Shown piece after piece: positions 46,583 to 56,200 of a stretch of DNA of 64,000 nt (position 1 is the first letter of the stretch; each line of letters starts with the position of its first letter). The position numbers were made by a program, and so were the translations under genes. The notes beneath the pieces were generated by a model that had not been told where the DNA came from, did no database searches, and saw only the letters and a program-made list of their open reading frames with translations. The stretch spans positions 1-64,000 of the forward strand of contig JACPPG010000042.1 in the NCBI GenBank assembly GCA_016191115.1, written 5' to 3'. This DNA comes from Planctomycetia bacterium. Lineage in GTDB: Bacteria > Planctomycetota > Planctomycetia > Pirellulales > JACPPG01.

Positions 46583-47809
46583 ATGCACCGACTAGTCTCC
46601 AGGGAGTCGAAGAGTTCGTTCGGTCGTTCCGCGATCGTCGACCTCTTGGGGCCTCTGCTCCTTTCCCGGGCTGCATCCACCCACTTCCTGCGGGTCGAAC
46701 GTTTGAAGTTCGCACGGGCCACCCTCGCCGCTTGCCTTTTCGTTGCGATCGGCGCTGCGCGCACAAGCGCGATCACCATCACATTCGACTACAGCTTCGA
46801 CGCCAACAACTTCTTCGACACCCAGATCAAAAAGGACCTGCTCAACGCCGCGGCCAACACGATCGCGTCGCACCTTTCCGACAGCTTGACCGCCATCACG
46901 CCCAACGCGCCCAGCAACACCTGGACCGCCAGCTTCTTCAACCCCGCCACGGGCAGCATCCAGACCCTCAGCAACTTGTCGATCCCCGCCGACACGGTCG
47001 TGGTCTACGCCGGTGGGCGAAACCTGGGCACCAGCACGCTGGGCTCGGGCGGGCACGGCGGGTTTGGCGCCAGCGGCTCGCAAGAATTCGTCGACACCGT
47101 GACCAGCCGCGGCCAGGGAGTGACGCAGGGAGCCGCGGCCAACGACTTCGGTCCGTGGGGCGGCGCCGTCACGTTCACCAACAACGCCGCCGTCCCCTGG
47201 AGCTTCGCCAACACGCAGCCGCCAGGCGGCCAGTTCGATTTCTTCTCCGTCGCCCTGCACGAGCTGACGCACCTGTTTGGATTCGGGACCACCGATTCCT
47301 GGGACAACCTGGTCTCGGGCAGCGTGTTCGTCGGATTTAACGCGGTCGCGGCCAACGGCGGCCTGAACGTTCCACTCTCGGCCGATCACGGGCATTGGGT
47401 CAACGGCACCACCAGCGACGGACGCGAGACCGCCATGGACCCCTCCCTCTCCTCGGGCGCCCGCAAAGGGCTGACCACGCTCGACCTGGCAGGCCTGGAC
47501 GACCTGGGCTGGACGCTGGTGCCCACGGGGACGCCGGGCAATGTCAATCATGACGGCCGGGTCGACATCTCTGACATTCAAACCGTGGCGGCCAACTGGC
47601 TCACGCCCGGTCCCGGCGGCGATGCCAACGGCAACTCGTTCGTCGACATCAGCGACATCCAGGTGATCGCCGCCCACTGGCTCGAGGCTGGCGGGGCTGG
47701 CGGCGGCGCGGTCTTGGCCGTGCCCGAGCCGTCGACGCTCTTGCTGGCCGCTGTCGCGGGGTTCATCCTGGCGGCGATTGGCGTGCGCGCTAGACGCAAT
47801 GCTGCGTAG
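46583..47809 (+). CDS. PEP-CTERM metalloprotease-like protein with dockerin repeats
   Basis: The 408-residue exported protein has a signal segment at about residues 41-62 (LKFARATLAACLFVAIGAA). A catalytic-type region follows with the zinc motif HELTHLFGFG (His226). A dockerin type I pair is next (GNVNHDGRVDISDIQ and GDANGNSFVDISDIQ). A PEP-CTERM sorting signal closes the protein (VPEPSTLLLAAVAGFILAA...RARRNAA). The third metzincin His at position 11 is absent, so metal binding would need another residue. The start is uncertain: ATG 46583 leaves 40 residues before the signal segment, and a TTG at 46703 is possible. The nearby MITE end is 33 bp upstream. Confidence 0.8.
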   Translation: MHRLVSRESKSSFGRSAIVDLLGPLLLSRAASTHFLRVERLKFARATLAACLFVAIGAARTSAITITFDYSFDANNFFDTQIKKDLLNAAANTIASHLSDSLTAITPNAPSNTWTASFFNPATGSIQTLSNLSIPADTVVVYAGGRNLGTSTLGSGGHGGFGASGSQEFVDTVTSRGQGVTQGAAANDFGPWGGAVTFTNNAAVPWSFANTQPPGGQFDFFSVALHELTHLFGFGTTDSWDNLVSGSVFVGFNAVAANGGLNVPLSADHGHWVNGTTSDGRETAMDPSLSSGARKGLTTLDLAGLDDLGWTLVPTGTPGNVNHDGRVDISDIQTVAANWLTPGPGGDANGNSFVDISDIQVIAAHWLEAGGAGGGAVLAVPEPSTLLLAAVAGFILAAIGVRARRNAA

Positions 47810-47813
47810 TGGG

Positions 47814-49469
47814 CTACTCGCCGGCCGGCGCCGCCCACGGCCGCGCCGCGAGCGGCAGCTCGTAGCAAGCGGCTTCCTCGTGATTTCGCACGAGCAGGTA
47901 GCGCCCGGAGATGGCCGGGTTGTTCCAGGTCTTGCCCGGCAAGACCTGGATGCGCCCCAGTTCCTTGAACGCCCTGGGGTTCGGATCGACGATGGCCAGA
48001 TCCCCCTTTTCGCCCATCACTAGCAGGCGATTGTCGACCAAGAGCAACTGGCCGTGGCCGTACCGGCCCCCTTTCCACCGCCGGCGGCCTAGAGCCGGCT
48101 CGACGCACGACAAGACCCCGTCGTCGAGCGCATAGACGAACCCGTCGAAGAGGACCATATTGGCGAACTTCGACTTCAAGCTCAGGACGTTCCGCGGGGC
48201 CCACATCTGCTTGACCGAAAGCTCCGTGTCGCTTGGCTCGGCCTCTTCGCCTTCTTCCCCTTCCTGGGCGGGCTGCACCCGCAATAGCGCACCGCCGAGG
48301 CCGTAGCCCGCCGAGACCAGAATCATGTCCTCGTCGATCAACAGCGGCTGCGAGCACTTGGGCTCCATGCCCGGCCACTCGAAACGCCACAGCACGCGGC
48401 CATCGTCGACCGCATGCCCGACGACACTCTGCTGATTGACGATCACCACCTGGCGCACCCCGGCCAACGTGGCCAGGTGCGGCGAGCTGTAGCTCGATGG
48501 ATCGTCGCCAGCGTGCCACACGAGTTCGCCCGTCAGCCGGTTGTAGGCCACGAGCGATCGGCCATCGGGCCCACCGGCTGAGACGATCGCCAGGTCGTCG
48601 ACCACCAAGGGCGAGCAGGATTTGCCCCAGTGCAGGTTCTCGGCGCTGTTGTCCGTCAAAATGTCGCGCGACCAGAGCGGCTTTCCGGTGGCGCCGTCGA
48701 GGCAATTCAAGATGCCCAGCGCCCCGACGGCGTACACGCGCCCGTCGGCCACGGTGGGCGTCGCCCGCGGCCCCACGCCCGCCAACGTCTCCTCGAAGCG
48801 GCCGGTATCGGCGTGGTACCAGACGGGCTTGCCCGTGGCCAACTCGTAGCAGACCACGAGTTCCTTGTCGCCGCGCTGCTCCTGTGTGACGGCGTAATTG
48901 CCGACGACGGCGAATGAGCTCCACGCCGCGCCGATCCGCCTTCGCCACAATTCGCGCGGCGGGTGCGCGGCCCAATCGCCGTCGAGCGCCGGTCCGGCCA
49001 CCGTCGCCTGCCGATCGGGCCCCAAAAACTGTGGGTAGTTCTCCGGCGAAGTGGCCGCCAGATCGGCCGTGCCGTCGACCAGGTCGGCGAATGCGGCCGC
49101 CAGCTCCCTGTCGCGCTTGGGGGACCAACGCCAGGCGAACCGCACCGGCACGACGTTGCCCGAGGTCTCGTCGATCCGCACGGCGCCTAGTAGCGCGAGC
49201 ACGACGGCGGCAATACAGCCGAGCACCATGAACCGCCGCACCCACGGCCACGAGGCGGTCAACACCAGCCACAGCACCAGCACGATCGCCGTCCCGGCCG
49301 CCGTCGGTCCCTGCACGAGGAAGCGGACCTGATGGTCGAGCGAGGGACTGAACTGCGCCCACGCGCAAACGCCCGACGCCACCACGGCAATCGCGATGGC
49401 CACCCCGTAGCGCACGCGCGGGCCGAGCGAGGGATAGCGCGTGGCTGGTTGTTGCGGTTGCTCAGTCAT
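47814..49469 (-). CDS. Membrane-anchored PQQ-like beta-propeller protein
   Basis: The 551-residue protein has three N-terminal hydrophobic segments (about residues 20-100) followed by a PQQ-binding-like propeller. Blade motifs include ELVVCYELATGKPVWYHADTG, ILNCLDGATGKPLWSRD, LVAYNRLTGELVWHAGD and VLSCVEPALGRRRWKGG. The lead-in NYPQFLGPDRQATV is typical of planctomycete PQQ-like proteins. It probably faces the periplasm. No dehydrogenase residues were identified, so a structural or sensor role is as likely as catalysis. Its 3' end is 4 bp from the convergent PEP-CTERM gene. Confidence 0.87.
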   Translation of the reverse strand: MTEQPQQPATRYPSLGPRVRYGVAIAIAVVASGVCAWAQFSPSLDHQVRFLVQGPTAAGTAIVLVLWLVLTASWPWVRRFMVLGCIAAVVLALLGAVRIDETSGNVVPVRFAWRWSPKRDRELAAAFADLVDGTADLAATSPENYPQFLGPDRQATVAGPALDGDWAAHPPRELWRRRIGAAWSSFAVVGNYAVTQEQRGDKELVVCYELATGKPVWYHADTGRFEETLAGVGPRATPTVADGRVYAVGALGILNCLDGATGKPLWSRDILTDNSAENLHWGKSCSPLVVDDLAIVSAGGPDGRSLVAYNRLTGELVWHAGDDPSSYSSPHLATLAGVRQVVIVNQQSVVGHAVDDGRVLWRFEWPGMEPKCSQPLLIDEDMILVSAGYGLGGALLRVQPAQEGEEGEEAEPSDTELSVKQMWAPRNVLSLKSKFANMVLFDGFVYALDDGVLSCVEPALGRRRWKGGRYGHGQLLLVDNRLLVMGEKGDLAIVDPNPRAFKELGRIQVLPGKTWNNPAISGRYLLVRNHEEAACYELPLAARPWAAPAGE

Positions 49470-49511
49470 TCGTAGGCCGCACGGATCGGTCGACTAAGTA
49501 CGCCTTCAAAA

Positions 49512-49550
49512 CTCCCTCTCCCCTCGCGGGAGAGGGCCGGGGCGAGGGGG
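49512..49550. repeat. CCCTCTCCC palindrome, copy 2 (reversed)
   Basis: CTCCCTCTCCCCTCGCGGGAG and flanking GGGGCGAGGGGG, the reverse of the unit at 37225. It lies between the propeller gene start and the end of the parvulin gene. Confidence 0.65.
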
Positions 49551-49564
49551 CCGAAACTCTTCTT

Positions 49565-49849
49565 CTATTCCGTGCGGCTGGTGACCTCCAGCAGGTGCCA
49601 GCCGAACTGCGTCCGCACTGGTCCCTGCACCGTGCCGACCGGCGCGCTAAACACGACCTTGTCGAACTCCGGCACCATGCGGCCCGGGCTGAACTCACCC
49701 AGGTCGCCCCCTTGCTTGCCCGAAGGACACTGCGAGTGCTGCTTGGCGACGGTGGCGAAATCCGCGCCCCCCTCGATCTCGGTCTTCAGCTTCTCGCACG
49801 CCTCCTTCGATGCCACCAGGATATGTCGGGCTTTTGCTTTCTGGGCCAT
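49565..49849 (-). CDS. Parvulin-type peptidyl-prolyl isomerase
   Basis: The 94-residue single-domain protein matches cytoplasmic parvulin (PpiC): the start KAKARHILVASKEACEKLK, the core GGADFATVAKQHSQCPSGKQGGDLGEFSPGRMVPEFDKVVF, and the end VQGPVRTQFGWHLLEV. There is no signal sequence, so it acts in the cytoplasm. Length is exactly that of E. coli PpiC. It is alone on its transcript, with repeat DNA on both sides. Confidence 0.95.
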   Translation of the reverse strand: MAQKAKARHILVASKEACEKLKTEIEGGADFATVAKQHSQCPSGKQGGDLGEFSPGRMVPEFDKVVFSAPVGTVQGPVRTQFGWHLLEVTSRTE

Positions 49850-50202
49850 GCGCGTGGCCTCCTTCTAGCTCGTGGTCATTGGTCCATGATAATCCGTAGG
49901 GTGCTCTGCGAGCACCAATTTCACGCATCGGTGTCGGCAGGACACCCTACATCCTAGTGGTCGGTGGTCGGGGACAGTGGACAGGATCGCAAACCGCTTG
50001 CGAAGCCCACGGGTGGCAACCCGTGGGGGACGGCGACCCGGCCGCCGTGCCCGTCAGCTTACCCGACGACGTGGGGCAGCCGCCAGCGGGGGCGAGGATG
50101 GATACGGCTTCGGACGCTGGATACCAGCCCGACGCGCCAGTTGCGCCAGCGAGGGTGCCTACGCGACTGGGTCCCTCACTGGCGCTTCGGGCTAGTGTGC
50201 CA
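49850..50202. other. 353-bp repeat-rich intergenic region
   Basis: No gene. It holds a 55-bp unit at 49896-49950 bounded by GTAGGGTGCTCTGCGAGCACC and GGTGTCGGCAGGACACCCTAC, with ATCC on both sides. Another palindrome, CCCACGGGTGGCAACCCGTGGG, lies at about 50008-50029, and a degenerate CACTGGC...GCTAGTG palindrome near 50178, just after the stop of the M56 fusion gene. Confidence 0.6.
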
Positions 50203-53200
50203 TCACTTGTCCGGCTTTTCCTCGGACCAGCCGATGCGCGCCGCGGGCAGGGCCTCGCTGAGGCGGGCGACGCCCTCCTTCGTTACCTCGGTGCGGGACA
50301 AGTCCAAGCGTTGAAGCTGCTTGAGGCGCGCGAGCAAGTCGATCCCCTTGTCGCTGACGCCCGTGCCGGTGAGATAAAGCGCCCGCAAATCGGGAAGCGC
50401 GGCCAGATGGGAAAGGCCTCTGCCCGTGATCCGCGCGTTCACCAGCATAAGAAAGGCGAGCTTCTTGAGGCCCGCCAGGTGCGATAGATCGTCGTCGTGC
50501 ACGTCACGGGTGTTGAGCCGCAGGCTGGTTAGCTTCGTCAGTCCGGCCAGGTGTACGAGCCCCGCGCCGGTCACCTTGGTGTCCTCGAGAAACACGCTTT
50601 CCAGTTGATCCAGCCCCTCGATGTGCGCCAGTCCCGCGTCGGTCACTTCGGTGTTGTTGATATACAGGCGTTTGAGGTTCTTAAAGCGCGCGGCAGCCTT
50701 GAGCCCATCGTCATCGAAGGGGCCCATCAGTTGCAGCTCAGTGAGCGACTCGGCCGGCAGCGTCGCAAGTCCTGCGCCGGTCAGCTTGGGGCTCACAACG
50801 TTCAGCGACTCCAGCTTCGCCGCGCCGGCCAGGTGCGCGAGTCCCGCGTCGGAGATGGCTGCGTCGAGGCCGAGCTTCTTCAAACGCGACAGCCGTCCAA
50901 GATGCGCGAGGCCATCGTCGGTGATCGCGTCGCCGCTGACGAAGACCTCCTCAAGATTCGCGAGACCGGCAAGAATCTTCAGACCCTCGTCCGAGATGTC
51001 GCAATTGTTGATGACCCGGAAAGCCCGCAGCGTCTTGAGTCCCGCGAGGCGCGCGAGCCACGCGTCGGTCACCTTGTGATCGGCCGAACCGCTGATCGCG
51101 CCGGTATCGGGATGGAGCCCGAAAGCGGAGTTGATGTCGAGTGAATCGAGGTCGTCGAGCCCGGCCAGGAGCTTGAGCCCGTCGGCTCCCCCCATCCACG
51201 CGGCCTGCAGCGACACGCCGACGGTCCGCCGGCCATCGGGCCAGTCGTCTGTCTTGATCTCCGCGCCGAGCTTCTTCAATTCCTCCACCGCGCGGACGTG
51301 CGCCGGCGAGTCGGCGGTTCGCGACTTCCCTTCGGCATGCGTCGCCCTGGATTGCTTCTGCGCATCAGGCGCTTTGCCGGCCGGTGCAAATACCGCGGCC
51401 GACTCACCCGTCGAAGGTTTCGCCTCGGCCGGTTTCTCTCGGGCCGCTTGCTTCCGCAGCTTGTAGCGCACGGTCACCGTCTTGCCGGCCGGCAGGTCGA
51501 TCGGGCCGGCAGGCTGCTCGACGATCGCGTAACCTGGCGGCAGATTCAGTTCGTATTCCTGCCTGCCGGGTGCCACCAAACGGCGCAATCGGCCACCCGC
51601 GTCTATTGAGTCGAAGACCACCGGGTGGAACCCTGCGCCGTTTCCGGCGTTGGGAGATTTCATCGCGATCCCGGCGCCGGCGACGCCGCGGCCTGTGTCG
51701 GCGTCGACAATCTCGAACAGAAGCGCGCACGGCTTCGGCACGCGGATCGTTGCCGACTGGTCCTGCGGGCTATCGGCGACAGCCAGCGGCACGGCAGGAA
51801 CGGTGTACCCGATGGAAAAGGTGAACCCCTGATCCGGCCCGACGCCCAGCGAGTAGGTACCCGGCGGGAGCTGGAGCGTGGCGACGCCGTGCTCGTCGGC
51901 GGTTGCCGCGGCCACCACGGCCGGTTGCTCGTTGTTTTGGGTCTGCAGGTGAAAGCCCGCCGCGTCCTCGTCGCCACCTTCGAACAGTACTTGCGCGCGG
52001 ACAGTTCGCGCCCGGGCGAGCGTCAGATTGATTTCGCCGGTCACAAGCGGCTTGTCGCTCCACGGATTGCGATCGCGCCGCTCGCCGGTGCCGATATAGC
52101 AATAGCGCATGCCGATCGCCTCTTGCTGAATGCTGAGCGAAGCGGCCGTGTCCGCTGCCAGACCGCCGAGCTCGAAGCGCCCGTCGGCGTCACTCGTGGC
52201 GTCGGGCTGCGGCGGCGGCCCGCCAGCCCACCACGCGTGCCCGGGGCGGCTCCACTCCCCCTCTGGCGCGTCGGGCGAGCCGGGGCCGATGCGCTGGTCC
52301 GAACAGTGCGTGACGGCGATCTGGGCGCCGGCAATCGGCAGTCCCGCATCGTCCACCAGCCGCCCGCGGACCCTGACTTCCGGCCGGAACTTGAGATCGA
52401 TAGCGATCGCGTCATCGCGGTAGACCGCGTAGCGATCGTGCGAGGAGGACTGCTTTTGCGCCTCCGCCCGGGTCATTTGGTAAAAGACATGCGGCGCCCG
52501 CCACGTCCGGGCGTATCCGTGTGCGGTTCCAGTGAGCACAAACCCGCGATACCCCTCGCCCACGAGCGGCAGCGCCAAGTCGCGGAACTCGTAACGGCCC
52601 TCAGCGTCAGTGGTCGCCGCAGCCGAGAACGACTTGCCGGGCGGGATGGTGGCAAGTTCAAGCGTCGCCCCGGCGACTGGCTTGCGATTCTGGTCGACGG
52701 CGCGACCGCGGATGGTGACCGAGTGCATAGCGGTCGCGGCGTCGGGCGCGTCCAAGATTACGCTGAAGGTCGACCACGTTTCAGATTCGCCGGCATCGTT
52801 CTGTTGCGGCTCCGTTCGCGGCGATGCTTCGGCTGGCGCGAACAGTGCTTCTGCGTCACGCGGTGAGTTTGCCTCGGCGGGCTTCTGCTTGGCCGCTTGC
52901 TTTCGCAGCTTATAGCGCACCGTCACCGTCTTGCCGGCCGGCAGGTCGATCGGGCCATTGGGCTGCTCGACGACTTCGTAGCCCGGCGGCGGGTTGACCT
53001 CGTAGCCGCGCTTGCCCGGCTTCACCAGGCGCGTGAGCTTGCCGCTCGCGTCGGCAGGTTCGATGATCGAAAGGGAATCCTCAGCGTCGGCGTCGTCACC
53101 GGGCGTCTCGGAGAGACCCGCGCCGGAGATACCGCGGTCTGTGTCGGCATCGACAACCTCAGCGACCAGCTTGCACGGCTGCGGCACGCGGACCGTGGCC

Positions 53201-56200
53201 GATTGTTGTTGCGGCGTGTCGGCGACTACGAGCGGCGCCTTACCCAATTCCATGTTGACCCAGCCCATCGCCGGGTCCGGGCGCATGTGCAATTCATACT
53301 TTCCTGGCGGCAGGGAGAGCATCGCCATGCCGGCGCCGTCGGTCATGGCGGATGCGACGAGCGACGGCTGTTCGCCATTTTGCACCCACACGTGCAAGCC
53401 CACCGCAGGCTCGTCGCTTCCTTCATAGCGGACGCCCACGCGCACGCTCCGCACGCGGGCGAGCGTCAGATTCACCTCACCGGTCAAGAGCGGCTTCCCT
53501 TTGCGCGTCCACGGATTCTTGGCGTTCGGCCGATCGGTGGTGCCGACGACGCACCCCCGCATGCCAAAGTCGGGGTGCTGGATGGTGACAAACGCGGCCG
53601 TCTCGCGCGCCAGGTTGCGCAGCACAAAGCGGCCGTCGGCGTCGCTTGTGACTTGGGGCTCGGTGGGCGTCTCGCGGCGGCCCCAGAAGGCGTTCTCCTT
53701 GTCCGGCCACCGGTCCCGCACGCTCAGGTCCATGCACTGCGAGACCATGATCTTCGCGCCCGCGATTGGCCGCCCCGCTTCGTCCACTAGGTGGCCGCGC
53801 ACCAGCGCCTCGGGCCGGAACTTGAGGTCAATCGTGATCGCGTCATCGCGGTAGACTGATCGGCGATCGAGCTTGCGTTGCTGCTTCTGTGCGTCCGCGC
53901 GAGTCGTATCGTGGAAGATGCGCAGTCCGCTCCAAACTCGACCGTGGCTTGCGGCAGTCCCACTGACTTCGAAAGTGCCGAGGTTGTCGGAGGACAAAGG
54001 AAGCGGCACCTCGCGGAACTCGTATTGGCCGTCGGCGGCAGATACGGCCGACGTCGTAGAAGACTTCGGGAAGCCGATCGCAACAAGCTCGATCTTTGCC
54101 CCGGCGACCGGCTTGCCGTTTTCGTCGATAGCGCGGCCGCGGACGGTGACCGGATGCGTGGCGACGGGGCCGTCGGGGCGGACGACCGCGGAGGCGACTA
54201 GCTTCGTGCCCTTTGGCTTAGCGATTTTTTCTTGGGCGCCGGCTTTCTCCTTCTGCGGCTCTTCGTCCGGCTTCTCGGCAGGCTTTTGCGGCGGTTCTTT
54301 CGCCGCGCCGTCGGTTGGGCTTGGCGCGTCATCCTTGTCGGCGAACACGGGAACGGCCGAGTACCGGGCGGTGAATCCTAAATCTTTGCCGTGTTGAATT
54401 TTTAAGCCCGGGATGGCCGCTTCGAGTTTGGCGGCCGCGTCGTTGGTGACCGGCGTGCCTTTGACCGACAGGGTGCGCAAGTTTTTCAGGTCGCCTAAGC
54501 TCGCGAGCCCCTTGTCGGTCACGCTGGCCTGCATCATTTCCAGGTCGCGCAGGTTGGCGAGCCGGCCGATCTCGGCGAGCGCCTGGTCCGAGAGCCGCGC
54601 GGAATCCAGATAAAGCTGCTCGACGCTCTGCAGCTTGGCGAGGCCTTTGGCTCCTTCGTCGCTGATCGTGGCGCCCGTGAGAGTGAGCTCCTTGAGCTTC
54701 TTGGCGCCGGCCAATGCGGCCAGACCATCTCCGGTGACGTTGGCGCTTGGCAGACTGAGCGTTTCGAGCGCCGCAAGGGGAGCAAGGTGTTGCAGGCCAG
54801 CGTCGGTAACACCACGGCCAGGCAGGCGAAGGCGCTTGAGCCGCGTCAAGTGTGCCAGGCTCTTGAGCCCGTCGTCGGTGATCGTTCCTTCGCCTGCGAG
54901 GGCGAGATGCTGCAGCTTGGGGAACCGGCCAGCAAGCTGAAGCGTTCGGTCGCTAACCCGCGTCGGATAAAGCGTGAGGCCGCGCAGGTCGCGTTCGGGC
55001 GGGATCGCCGCCAGGCCGTCGTCGCTGGTGGCGATTCCGTTGATCGCCAGCATCTGCAGTTGCGGGAGCCGGGCCGCGATGTGCAATAGTGTATCGCCCG
55101 GCGCGGTGTCCTTCGGTATATCCCTGCCCGACCAATTGCGGCTGAGCGACAGCGATTGCAGGCCGGACATCGAAGCGATCGCCTCGGCGTCCTCCGCCGC
55201 AAAGTCGGCCGGATACAGGGTGAAGGCTTTGAGCTGTGAAAGCTGTGCGATGGCTTTCAAGCCGTCCGGCGCGAGCGTGACGTTCAAGAGCGAGACTTGC
55301 CGCAGCGACTTGATCGGCGCTAGCGCGGCGAAGCCAGGCCCGCGCACATCGGGACAATCCTGAATGAGCAGCGTTTCGAGTTGCGGGAGCCCGGCGAGCG
55401 CACTGATCCCGTCGTCGGTGATCGGCAGGCTGGCGAGGGAGAGAAACTTCAGCTTCGAGAGGGCGGCAAATTGCTTGAGGCCATCGTCGGTGACACCGAC
55501 CCATGCCTTTTCGCCCGGCTTGACCGACGGCCCCTTCAGTTGCAGCTTCTCGATGCCAGCCGCCAGTTCGGCCATCCGTTTGCAACTCGCGGGCGACAGG
55601 TCGCACTGTTCGAGATTGAGGACGCGGCAATCGGGCAACTTCGCGAGCTTGGCCACTCGCTTGTCGGAGGCGTACAAAAACGACAGGAACTCGACCGGGT
55701 TCTTAAGACGCAATTGCGCGACATCGGCAGCGTCGACGCGCGTGAGATCGATGAGAAGGCTGCGCAACTCATCGACGTCGTTGAGCAGCGCAAAATCGGC
55801 GGCGCTGCCCTTCCAACCCCTCTCGTTCCCCTCGCGGTCCCTGCTGGCGAGGAATGCGACGGAATAGCCGCTACCGGGCATCCTTTCTGCCCGCGCGCCC
55901 AATTCCCGCAGCTTGTCCAAGGCGCGGTCAGAGGCAGATGGCGATGCGTCGGCGGGAGGCGCCGCGTTATCGCGGGTCGGGGCCTCCGGTGTGGTTAGCC
56001 GTCCCAGCGCGGCTGGCGGCCCTGTCGTCGCGAAGGCAACTTCGACCGACGGCGCTGCCGCCACTTGCAGCCCGGCGCCCGGCAAGAGCACGGCAACGGC
56101 CACAACCGCGATCGCGTAGTACGACAGTGGCGTGCGGCGGTGGAAGCGGTCGGCGCGGCGGACCAGGTGTTCCAGCCGCCGGGCCGTCACGCCCAGCATG

